Shown piece after piece: positions 45,766 to 57,429 of a DNA stretch of 64,000 nt. Position numbers and translations under genes: made by a program. Numbering within the stretch: the stretch's first letter is position 1; each line of letters begins with the position of its first letter. The DNA is taken from NCBI GenBank assembly GCA_032718475.1, contig JAUCBJ010009106.1:1-64000 (forward strand), written 5' to 3'. Source of the DNA: Nemertoderma westbladi. Its lineage: Eukaryota > Xenacoelomorpha > Nemertodermatida > Nemertodermatidae. The notes under the pieces were generated by a model. It searched no databases and was not told where the DNA came from. It saw only the letters and a program-made list of their open reading frames with translations.

Positions 45766-48700
45766 AAACGATTAACACACTACGTGTGTGTACAAACGAT
45801 TAACACACTACGTGTGTGTACAAACGATTAACACATTACGTGTGTGTACAAACGATTAACACACTAGGTGTGTGTACAAACGATTAACACATTACGTGTG
45901 TGTACAAACGATTAACACATTACGTGTGTGTACAAACGATTAACACATTACGTGTGTGTACAAACGATTAACACATTACGTGTGTGTACAAACGATTAAC
46001 ACATTACGTGTGTGTACAAACGATTAACACATTACGTGTGTGTACAAACGATTAACACATTACGTGTGTGTACAAACGATTAACACATTACGTGTGTGTA
46101 CAAACGATTAACACATTACGTGTGTGTACAAACGATTAGCACACTACGTGTGTGTACAAACGATTAACACACTACGTGTGTGTACAAACGATTAACACAT
46201 TACGTGTGTGTACAAACGATTAACACATTACGTGTGTGTACAAACGATTAACACACTACGTGTGTGTACAAACGATTAACACACTACGTGTGTGTACAAA
46301 CGATTAACACACTAGGTGTGTGTACAAACGATTAACACATTACGTGTGTGTACAAACGATTAACACATTACGTGTGTGTACAAACGATTAACACATTACG
46401 TGTGTGTACAAACGATTAACACATTACGTGTGTGTACAAACGATTAACACATTACGTGTGTGTACAAACGATTAACACATTACGTGTGTGTACAAACGAT
46501 TAACACACTACGTGTGTGTACAAACGATTAACACACTACGTGTGTGTACAAACGATTAACACATTACGTGTGTGTACAAACGATTAACACATTACGTGTG
46601 TGTGTGTACAAACGATTAACACATTACGTGTGTGTACAAACGATTAACACATTACGTGTGTGTACAAACGATTAACACATTACGTGTGTGTACAAACGAT
46701 TAACACATTACGTGTGTGTACAAACGATTAACACACTACGTGTGTGTACAAACGATTAACATATTACGTGTGTGTACAAACGATTAACACATTACGTGTG
46801 TGTACAAACGATTAACACATTACGTGTGTGTGTGTACAAACGATTAACACATTACGTGTGTGTACAAACGATTAACACATTACGTGTGTGTACAAACGAT
46901 TAACACATTACGTGTGTGTACAAACGAGTAACACATTATGTGTGTGTACAAACGATTAACACATTACGTGTGTGTACAAACGATTAACACATTACGTGTG
47001 TGTACAAACGAGTAACACATTACGTGTGTGTACAAACGATTAACACATTACGTGTGTGTACAAACGATTAACACATTACGTGTGTGTGTGTACAAACGAT
47101 TAACACATTACGTGTGTGTACAAACGATTAACACATTACGTGTGTGTACAAACGATTAACACATTACGTGTGTGTACAAACGATTAACACATTACGTGTG
47201 TGTACAAACGATTAACACATTACGTGTGTGTACAAACGATTAACACACTACGTGTGTGTACAAACGATTAACACATTACGTGTGTGTACAAACGATTAAC
47301 ACATTACGTGTGTGTACAAACGATTAACACATTACGTGTGTGTACAAACGATTAACACACTACGTGTGTGTACAAACGATTAACACATTACGTGTGTGTA
47401 CAAACGATTAACATATTACGTGTGTGTACAAACGATTAACACATTACGTGTGTGTACAAACGATTAACACATTACGTGTGTGTGTGTACAAACGATTAAC
47501 ACATTACGTGTGTGTACAAACGATTAACACATTACGTGTGTGTACAAACGATTAACACATTACGTGTGTGTACAAACGAGTAACACATTATGTGTGTGTA
47601 CAAACGATTAACACATTACGTGTGTGTAAAAACGATTAACACATTACGTGTGTGTACAAACGAGTAACACATTACGTGTGTGTACAAACGATTAACACAT
47701 TACGTGTGTGTACAAACGATTAACACATTACGTGTGTGTGTGTACAAACGATTAACACATTACGTGTGTGTACAAACGATTAACACATTACGTGTGTGTA
47801 CAAACGATTAACACATTACGTGTGTGTACAAACGATTAACACATTACGTGTGTGTACAAACGATTAACACATTACGTGTGTGTACAAACGATTAACACAC
47901 TACGTGTGTGTACAAACGATTAACACATTACGTGTGTGTACAAACGATTAACACATTACGTGTGTGTACAAACGATTAACACATTACGTGTGTGTACAAA
48001 CGATTAACACACTACGTGTGTGTACAAACGATTAACACATTACGTGTGTGTACAAACGATTAACACATTACGTGTGTGTGTGTACAAACGATTAACACAT
48101 TACGTGTGTGTGTGTACAAACGATTAACACATTACGTGTGTGTACAAACGATTAACACATTACGTGTGTGTGTGTACAAACGATTAACACATTACGTGTG
48201 TGTGTGTACAAACGATTAACACATTACGTGTGTGTGTGTACAAACGATTAACACATTACGTGTGTGTACAAACGATTAACACATTACGTGTGTGTGTGTA
48301 CAAACGATTAACACATTACGTGTGTGTGTGTACAAACGATTAACACATTACGTGTGTGTGTGTACAAACGATTAACACATTACGTGTGTGTACAAACGAT
48401 TAACACATTACGTGTGTGTGTGTACAAACGATTAACACATTACGTGTGTGTACAAACGATTAACACATTACGTGTGTGTACAAACGAGTAACACATTATG
48501 TGTGTGTGTGTACAAACGATTAACACATTACGTGTGTGTACAAACGATTAACACATTACGTGTGTGTACAAACGATTAACACATTACGTGTGTGTACAAA
48601 CGATTAACACATTACGTGTGTGTACAAACGATTAACACATTACGTGTGTGTACAAACGATTAACACATTACGTGTGTGTACAAACGATTAACACATTACG

Positions 48701-49914
48701 TGTGTGTACAAACGATTAACACATTACGTGTGTGTACAAACGATTAACACATTACGTGTGTGTACAAACGATTAACACATTACGTGTGTGTACAAACGAT
48801 TAACACATTACGTGTGTGTACAAACGATTAACACATTACGTGTGTGTACAAACGATTAACACATTACGTGTGTGTACAAACGAGTAACACATTATGTGTG
48901 TGTACAAACGATTAACACATTACGTGTGTGTACAAACGATTAACACATTACGTGTGTGTGTGTACAAACGATTAACACATTACGTGTGTGTACAAACGAT
49001 TAACACATTACGTGTGTGTACAAACGATTAACACATTACGTGTGTGTACAAACGATTAACACATTACGTGTGTGTACAAACGATTAACACATTACGTGTG
49101 TGTACAAACGATTAACACATTACGTGTGTGTACAAACGATTAACACATTACGTGTGTGTGTGTACAAACGATTAACACATTACGTGTGTGTACAAACGAT
49201 TAACACATTACGTGTGTATACAAACGATTAACACATTACGTGTGTGTACAAACGAGTAACACATTACGTGTGTGTACAAACGATTAACACATTACGTGTG
49301 TGTGTGTGTACAAACGAGTAACACATTACGTGTGTGTACAAACGATTAACACATTACGTGTGTGTACAAACGATTAACACATTACGTGTGTGTGTGTACA
49401 AACGAGTAACACATTGCGTGTGAGTACAAACGATTAACACATTACGTGTGTGTACAAACGATTAACATATTACGTGTGTGTACAAACGATTAACACATTA
49501 CGTGTGTGTGTGTACAAACGATTAACACATTACGTGTGTGTGTGTACAAACGATTAACACATTACGTGTGTGTACAAACGATTAACACATTACGTGTGTG
49601 TGTGTACAAACGATTAACACATTACGTGTGTGTGTGTACAAACGATTAACACATTACGTGTGTGTGTGTACAAACGATTAACACATTACGTGTGTGTACA
49701 AACGATTAACACATTACGTGTGTGTACAAACGATTAACACACTACGTGTGTGTACAAACGATTAACACACTACGTGTGTGTACAAACGATTAACACATTA
49801 CGTGTGTGTACAAACGATTAACACATTACGTGTGTGTACAAACGATTAACACATTACGTGTGTGTACACATTACGTGTGTATACAAACGATTAACACATT
49901 ACGTGTGTGTACAA
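45766..49914. repeat. 28-bp satellite, about 146 copies, in the large RBM39 intron
   Basis: Unit CGATTAACACATTACGTGTG plus TGTACAAA, 28 bp, with 32-bp variants carrying an extra TGTG (rarely more). Left copies often have CACACTACG. Marker variants ACATATTACG (46757, 47409) and CGAGTAACACATTATG (about 46925, 47577) repeat 652 bp apart, showing a higher-order duplication. Each unit contains ACGTG. Confidence 0.98.
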
Positions 49915-51464
49915 AGGTTGGTTACATTTAAAACGATGATTGACCGAGTTATTAACGTTCAACTATTCGGCAGTACAGAAATATTAAGGCTCAACTTACT
50001 TTGTGGCTCACCCCACAGTAATATATGTCCAACAGCTGTAGTTGTGGCAGTCTGTAGTTCAGATAAAGAAAGCTAATACTGTAATAATCTACAAATTACA
50101 AAAACACGTACAGTACTACTTACCGGTACGTTACAGTTTTGCACATTACGGTACAACATGTAACAGGTATGTATACCTGTTGCCTGTTGTACCGTACCTG
50201 TAGGTATACCTGTTGCCTGGTATAACTATGATATGTTGTATACAGTACAAAAATATTGCATAACCTACAACACACCATCAACCCTACAACACTATAACTA
50301 CTAAACTAAAATATTGCACAGTACATAATACTTCCCTATATAGTACGCTTGGAATATATGTAGGCCTACTCATAATTATAAACGTCGTATACGCATGGTT
50401 AAGGATAGAACCTACGCGTAGTTATGTGAAGCACCTACGCGTAGTTATGCGAAACATATATGTGTAGTTTGCGTAGGACGACTAGGACCTATGCGTAGTT
50501 CATGTTAGAACTCTGAACTGGTGATATGTGTCGAACTACGCGTAGGTTGAAAATATTTACACGAACTGCGGTCTGCCTCAGAATTGTTTGCTGTATAATA
50601 TCCTACTGCGCTATACTGGTTGCTGGTTGAGGTTGATGCTGGATGCTGAGTACCGGTGCTGACAGACTGACTCGGCAACACATGGTAGGTATGCAGCAGT
50701 GTATGGCAGTACAGCAGTACCAGTAGCATGGCCATGCCAGTAGTAGTTCAGGTCCGTTATCCCTACCGCTGTACCGGTAGGCCTACTGCTGTACCGCGGT
50801 ATTGATTTTGTTTGTGGTAGGTAATACTGTCTGACTGTAATAGGTATATCCAGATATCTTAGTATCTGAATATACCTGTATCTGTGTATACCGTTACTTC
50901 AGTAGGCCTACTTTACTACCGGCAACCTCTGGGTACCATATTATAAAATACTTGGCTTGTTTCGTTGGCTGCATACCACTGTATCTGTACCATGCATTTA
51001 ATAACTGAATAATAATAACTGACAGACTGAATAATGCAGTCTGTGGTCTGCTTCATACTGTCATACGTGTCACACACACACAGACACACACTGTCATACG
51101 GTTAGTTAAGCACCATTTTAGGCCCTATTTCATAATTTGTTTGAGTACAGGACAGCAGGAGTAATGAGCTGATGAGTAGAGTCTGAGAGTACAGGCAGAC
51201 AGGAGTATCCTACCTGTCTGCCTGTACGCGTAGCGTACGCTGTACACTGTAGGCCCTATCAACTGACCAATATTTTCTGCACATCCTGACATCTGTTACC
51301 AGGTAGTGAAGTAACCTAACCTATGGCTGTATGGCAGGCCTACCGGTCAGCCGGTAGTTGGAATTTGAGCTGATCGTCTGATCAAGCTTTAAAATGTACG
51401 GCGCGTACTTGATAAATGCGCTAGCCGTACCGGAATTAATTACTGGTACCTATACAGCTATAGG
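49915..51464. other. Intronic non-coding region with palindromic words
   Basis: No gene. Contains a duplicated GTATACCTGTTGCCTG segment (50170-50220), four to five CCTACGCGTAG-like palindromes (50410-50545), many ACCGGTA/TAGGCCTA words, and a CACACACACAGACACACAC run at about 51069. Confidence 0.5.
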
Positions 51465-51472
51465 GCCTATGC

Positions 51473-52239
51473 CAGGGATGGCAAAAACCATGGTTTTTTG
51501 AAAAAAAATTTAAGGTTTTGGTTTTATTGTTTGGTTTTTTATGGTTTTTTTCGGTTTTTTATGGTTTTTTATGGTTTTTCTGTGGTTTAATTAAATCCAA
51601 TACCTGAATACAGCAATACATACAAATGTAGGGCCTACCCTACATACAACAGTCTGACAGTTGACAGTACAGCAGTACAACCCTTGCGCTTGCCCAATAG
51701 AACAATTTTTTTTGTTAACATTGAACAAACTTTTCATTAACATTGCAAAATGAACAGATGAAAAAGTCAAAACTCAAAGTGAGAGAAATTTGTCCATTCT
51801 AACAGCTGAAGCTGAACAGTGCAAAATGATAAGATAAAGAAACGCAAGCAAAACTCAAAGTGAGCGAAATTTTTTCCTTCTAACAGTGCAAAATGAAAAA
51901 GAAACGAGAGCAAAAACTCAAAGTGAGTGAAATTTTTTCATTCTACATAGGCCCTATCCCCTATGTAACATCTGAACATGGCAAAATGAAAAAAAACGCG
52001 AGCAAAACTCAAAGTGTTCGAAATTTTCTCATTCTAACAGCAGAACAGTGCAATAAAAAAAAGAAACGCGACTACCAGTCTGCTTTATATTATTTAGGCC
52101 TACAGCGTTAATTGTAAAATTTTATGAAAAACCATAAAAAACCATAAAAAACCAATTTTTTCGCCTTTTTTTAAAAGTTGGTTAAACCAAAAAACCATAA
52201 AAAACCAATGGTGAGAAAAACCATTGGTTGCCAACCCTG
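51473..52239. mobile_element. Non-autonomous hAT element with 8-bp TSD
   Basis: The 8-bp direct repeat GCCTATGC (51465-51472 and 52240-52247) flanks ends CAGGGATGGCAAAAACCATG and (reverse complement) CAGGGTTGGCAACCAATGG. An 8-bp TSD and CAGGG...GGCAA TIRs are typical of hAT transposons. Sub-terminal arms are rich in AAAAAACCATAAAA. The interior carries about four imperfect copies of an AAACTCAAAGTGAG(C/T)GAAAT unit. No transposase. Confidence 0.92.
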
Positions 52240-52247
52240 GCCTATGC

Positions 52248-53220
52248 AGATAAAGCATATGGCGCAAATTTTTTTGCTGTACCGGTCTGCCGGCAGGCCT
52301 ACACCTGCACAATCAGACAAGAACGGATAAATAAATAAAATATGAAAATAAACGCAACTCTTGCTGTCTTGACGCAAGGCCTTTGTCCATAGTCTGATAG
52401 TCCATGTATGTCTATGGTCTATGTCTGTATGTCGCTAATTGTAAAAGGCCCGTCCTTCACAACCGGCACGCATTCAGCAGACAATTGATCCCAGATTTTA
52501 CATAGACACAGAGCAGCAGAGACATTCTTGGAATTGGAATCGATAGCCTAAAGCTTAAAAAACCGTAAGTGGTTTATAATGCAGCATCATACAGTCATAG
52601 CAGCATAGGGTAATCGACGAACTATGAAAAACGCATTTTAAGTGGTTTTACCACAAGCAAAGGGCTGATGGGGGGTAGGGCCTCTAGAGGAATCAACAAA
52701 TTGTGAACCGGACCGGTAAGTGCTGAAGTGGTTTACCACGGCACACCGGACAGGCATAGGGAGAAACCAACTAGGCAACTACCCGTACCCACCGTATGCC
52801 GCAAATGTGAAATTACCTTGTTTCCGAATCCTACATTGGTGTTCCTGTAATAAGACGGCACTAGTGTCAAATAGGGGACCCTCCTAATCGAAGTAATCTG
52901 CTAACTGAAATCACCTGCTAATCCTGATATTTACCAAGGTGATAACAATATTCCTAACTCTCGTTTATTGTTTTGGTTCCTTTCAACTCGCATCCCCTAT
53001 TTGACACAAATTCCAATAAGACATTGTCAATGTCAGACTGTAGGCTATTCTGGAACATGTTGTATATTTGTGTTGTCAGGCTTAAGGGCGAAGGTTGCAG
53101 CCAACCTTTACCTGTACTTATTTAGGTTACCGGTACCTACTATTATGCTTGCCATTCAAAACATTCTTTATTTTTCTATAAACATGATTGTAGTTTAACA
53201 TAATATATTTTATAATTATC
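52248..53220. other. Non-coding region upstream of the WDR33-like gene
   Basis: Contains a MITE-end-like segment at 52953-52993 (minus orientation: AACCAAAACAATAAACGAGA). No TATA box or initiator can be claimed. ATTGTAG at about 53186-53192 could be a splice acceptor for an upstream non-coding exon. Confidence 0.4.
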
Positions 53221-56200
53221 ATGTCAGAAGGAATTAATATACCACAAACGGGTGTATCTCACACTGGAGAGAATTCACTACAGAGTTCATCCAATACCTC
53301 ACCAGTACATGCAGCAGCAGCGCCGAGTCAACAGGGCCTATCGAACACCTCATCAGCCAATACTGCGTCAGGTCCACCCAACACCACCCCAAGCCATGTT
53401 GCACCAGGTCAGCAGTACCAGCGACAGGCTAACCAAAGCAACAGGACCAGAGGCACTGGTATGCCTGGTTACCAACAACACAACCCACGACCAACTTTGG
53501 AGCAAATGAAACGCATCCATGAATCACAGCAGAGAAACGCCAACATCAGCCGACGTACCATAGACTATAACTCATCCATAACTCTACTGTTAGAGAACCG
53601 CATCTGGCAGAGATCATGTAGCGATCGGCACATTATTCAGCCATCTGGGATGTATGCACCACTTATAACAGTACCAGCGGGATATTTAGAAAACCCATCT
53701 AATGCCATTGCAACAAAATTCTGCAGACAGAGTGTTAATAAGTTTCGGTGCCCAATATTCTGTGTGTCATGGACACCAGATGGCAAACGGCTAGTAACTG
53801 GAGCAAGCAGTGGAGAATTTACCCTCTGGAATGGTATTCAGTTTAACTTTGAGACAATATTACAAGCCCATGATGGTCCCATAAGAGCTTTGAAGTGGAG
53901 TAATGATGCCCAATGGATGATATCAGGTGATCACAATGGTTTCATAAAATACTGGCAAAACAATATGAATAACGTAAAGATGTTTCAGGCTCACAAAGAT
54001 GTCATTCGTGATGTTACTTTTTGTCCTCTTAACAGCAAATTCGCATCTTGTTCAGATGATGGAACAGTGCGAATTTGGGATTTCTTTAGATTTCATGAAG
54101 AACGTATTCTACGAGGACATGGAACTGATGTGAAATGTGTGGACTGGCATCCAACTCTCAGTGTTCTTGTTTCAGGGAGTAAAGATGCCCAACAACCCAT
54201 GAAATTGTGGGATGGCAGGACTGGGACACCACTGGCAACTCTTCATGGTCACAAAAATACTGTTCTTAAAACACTGTGGAACCGTAATGGTAACTGGCTT
54301 CTGACAGCCAGTCGTGACCATTTGTGTAAAATATGGGACATAAGAATGCTAAAGGAGATTCAGACTATGAGAGGACACCGCAAGGAGGTTTACAGTGCTG
54401 CATGGCATCCAATACATGAAACATTATTCTCATCGGGTGGTCTAGATGGTAGTATTTACTATTGGATGGTTGGCACTGACAAGGAGATTGCATGCATGGA
54501 AGAGGCACATGAAAACATTATATGGGATATGGACTGGCACCCTCTGGGTCATGTTCTAGCAACTGGATCTAATGACCACAATACAAAATTCTGGACTCGC
54601 AATCGCCCTGGTGATTCAATGCAAGACAGATATAACCGACCTGCTGTTGGCCCTATGCGCCCATTTACAACAGCCATACCAACACCGACTGAGGATGGGT
54701 TTGAAGATGGCGAAGTGGAAGCAGATGTGTCTATACCAGGAATGGGGCTGGAGGATGGTCAAGTATGGGATGAGCATGAAAGGTTCGGAGGTACAGGACA
54801 GGAAAGTATTCTTCCTGGATTACAATTCAGTAAGGAGGATTTGCAAGAGCTCGAACTACAGAGAGAGGTAGCCAGTGGATTGAGGCACAATAAGTTAATT
54901 CCATCTAGGGAGAGAGGCAGACCCAGACAATTCAGACAACCAAAACTGGACCCACGATTCCAAGCCATGTGGAATCAGTACAAACAACCACATCTTGAAA
55001 GAACGGGTGTGCCTCAATTTGAGTCAGGGCCTTCGCTACCTTCCTTATTAGATCTTGAATTTGATGCTGATGCCGATGACATGTTTTCAGGAAAAGGTGT
55101 TGGGATTGATGGTGGTGGTAGTATAGATATGCTGGGGAGACAATCAGCTTGGGAACCTAGTGGTGAGCTAATTCCAGAATATCAACATGGCGGAGAGGAA
55201 TTTGGGTTACCAGTATTTGGGAGTACAGTGCCTCCTTTTAGATCACAAGGAAGGGGCAGACTTGGGCATATGCGAGGGAGGGAACATGATCAGGATGATA
55301 GCAGTGGCAGAGGGGGTAAGCGCGGACGATTTGGCGATGTGGATAGAGATATAGTAGATCCAGTGGATGTGGATGAGGATGGGATATATCCAGAACAAAA
55401 TGTTCGAGTCATGCGCGGATCTGGAGATCAGCAAAGAGGTTTCCGTGGAGGTCGTTTTCGAGGTCACAGAGGGGAACGAGGTAGAGGGGCATTTGGGGAA
55501 GGAGGAATGGGTAGAGGAATGTTTGGAGATGAAAGTGCAGGAGTGCATGATGAACGAGGAGGTGGTGAGTATATTAGAGGAATGGGTGGTGATAGGGGTC
55601 GATTTATGCGTGGAGATAGAGGAAGAGGTCTGCTTGGAAATATGGGGGGAGGTATTGGAAGGGATAGAGGTAGGGGGTATGGTGGAGAGAGAGGTAGGGG
55701 GGTGGGGGGAGAAAGGGGCAGGGGGTATAGTGGAGAGAGAGGTAGGGGGCTGGGGGGAGAAGGTGGCAGTGGGATGGGGGGAGAAAGGGGTAGGGGTTAT
55801 AGTGGAGAGAGAGGTAGGGGGTTGGGGGGAGAAGGGGGTAGTGGGATGGGGGGAGAAAGGGGTAGGGGTTATAGTGGAGAGAGAGGTAGGGGGTTGGGGG
55901 GAGAAGGGGGTAGTGGGAGTGGGGGGAGAAAGGGGTAGGGGGTATAGTGGAGAGAGAGGTAGGGGGTTGGGGGGAGAAGGGGGTAGTGGGATGGGGGGAG
56001 AAAGGGGTAGGGGGTATAGTGGAGAGAGAGGTAGGGGGTTGGGGGGAGAAAGAGGCAGGGGGATGGGGGGAGAAAGGGTTAGGGGGGTGGGTGGAGATAT
56101 CAGAAGAGGCACGGGAGGAATCCGGGGTAGAGGAATGGGCAGACAAACCGGAGATGGATTACCTACAGGTAGTTCAGAAGATATGACCGAGAGAGGAAAT

Positions 56201-56299
56201 GAAAGCGTCGAATTTAGTACTGAAAGAGGAGGAAGTGCTAGAGGTATAAGAGGACGCGGTGGAAGGGACAGGGGTCCTAGAGGTAGATCTGGAAGATGA
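53221..56299 (+). CDS. WDR33: Intronless WDR33-like protein (CPSF subunit homologue), one frame break
   Basis: WDR33 is the WD-repeat subunit of the CPSF/mPSF complex that reads AAUAAA with CPSF30. Here residues 1-95 are Ser/Gln/Asn-rich. RRTIDYN (111-117) and ENRIWQR start the conserved domain. Seven WD repeats span about 178-458 ([67 protein letters not shown]). The C-terminus is a long RG/RGG tail with a 24-residue repeat. Vertebrate WDR33 has many introns; this is one exon. The first frame stops at 55938. One extra G at about 55919, within a 72-bp repeat, separates it from the frame that runs to 56299 and ends [13 protein letters not shown]. The break may be a sequencing error, an allele or real. 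Lies antisense inside the RBM39 intron. Confidence 0.88.
55674..56085 (+). repeat. 72-bp coding minisatellite (RG-rich tail)
   Basis: Units encode [20 protein letters not shown] plus SGMG (24 residues, 72 bp), about four to five near-identical copies. The tract is almost pure purine plus G/T. The single-base length change near 55919 lies in the third to fourth unit. Confidence 0.93.
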
Positions 56300-56467
56300 T
56301 AACAAATATTGTGGTTATGTGCTGTGTAAAACCAAAACTCGGAACTTATGTCAATATTTAGGAATTCCTATGCCATTTGTATTGTATTTAGTATATAAAT
56401 ATACATATTATAACATTACATACATATTTGTTTATTGTTGCATACATATTTTGCCATTTCGGAAATG

Positions 56468-56640
56468 TTCAGGCTGACCAGGTGCATAGAGCGTTGGTCT
56501 TACAACCGGAGGGTAGTGAGTTCAACACCAAGAAAATGTACAGCCCAGTTTTCGTTAAGCTGTTCACTCTAAGGATCTAGCTTAGGCACACCCAGCTGTA
56601 ATGGGAACATGGCATATGCCTTTGGAATAAAGATAAGGAA
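56468..56640 (+). mobile_element. tRNA-derived SINE
   Basis: CCAGGTGCATAGAGCGTTGG resembles an A box and GTGAGTTCAACACC a B box, 40 nt apart as in a tRNA head. A non-tRNA body follows (GTACAGCCCAGTTTTCGTTA) and ends near GGAATAAAGATAAGG. It lies just 3' of the WDR33-like gene and could supply its AATAAA (56626-56631). Confidence 0.65.
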
Positions 56641-56867
56641 GTGGTAGTGTATTCGAACTGAGAGTGAGTGTAGCGCCCTCCCTGCTTTAAAGGTAACAGG
56701 CAAGAGAGAGGAGTCTTCGGATTGCCTCCGGTGGTTTGTGTTTTTCACGTTCGCCGATTATTTTAGGTAGTACTTCACTCAATGTAACCGTTGACTTGCA
56801 GTGAGGCGCCTACTAACAAACTACACATGGAGTTTACTCGCTGTAAGTTACCAGTATTTCTACTTAC

Positions 56868-57069
56868 CTTCAGCTAACTTTGCCATCAGCTGTAAGCGAC
56901 CAGTGGTATTGAGTTCTATTCCACCCCTATCCAGTTCATCGTGGTCCAGAGATCCACCAAATACGCCATCGGTTCTTTCTGTCACATTGTTCACCTTCAT
57001 GGCTCGCCCCGCTAGTTCGAACCCGTTTAGTTGCTCCATGGCTCGCTTGGCACAGTCCCCCTCGAAGAA
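56868..57069 (-). CDS. RBM39: RBM39 exon: RRM2 second half and linker
   Basis: Acceptor TTTGTTGCAG, then FFEGDCAKRAMEQLNGFELA, GRAMKVNNVTERTDG, LDHDELDRGGIEL, NTTGRLQLMAKLAEG, and donor GTAAGT (phase 1). The first Phe completes the RNP1 motif KGYGFITF across the intron. VTERTD and TTGRLQLMA-LAEG are family hallmarks. Length 202 nt. Confidence 0.97.
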
Positions 57070-57429
57070 CTGCAACAAAGAGTAGACGTAGACCACTAAT
57101 TACAATAGCGCAAAATAGTAAGAACTGAAACAAAGAGTAGATGTAGACCACTAATTACAATAGCGCAAAATAGTAGAACGTTTATTTCAATATCTAAAAA
57201 TAAATATTATATATTATACTATCTATAAATATTAAGTTTCACTTTCAATTAAATCGGGCCAAACAACCGTTCCGAAAAATAAATAAAAATAATAATAAAT
57301 AATCCACACTTTATTGTAGTCTTATAAAGTAATGTAATCTTGAAAAAACTTTACTCATCCGCTTCTTACAAAGTGATATAAATGCCGGTATAAACACGGT
57401 AGATCTTTACAAAGTTAAAGTAATGAGAA

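Noticed and set aside
45766-49914. CRISPR-like array
   Set aside because: Repeats are directly contiguous with no spacers, in a eukaryotic intron. The same holds for the 86-, 40- and 30-bp arrays.
55243-56146. Minus-strand Pro/Ser/Thr-rich ORFs of 289 and 180 codons
   Set aside because: They are exact antisense of the RG-repeat tail of the WDR33-like gene, whose WD domain fixes the coding strand.
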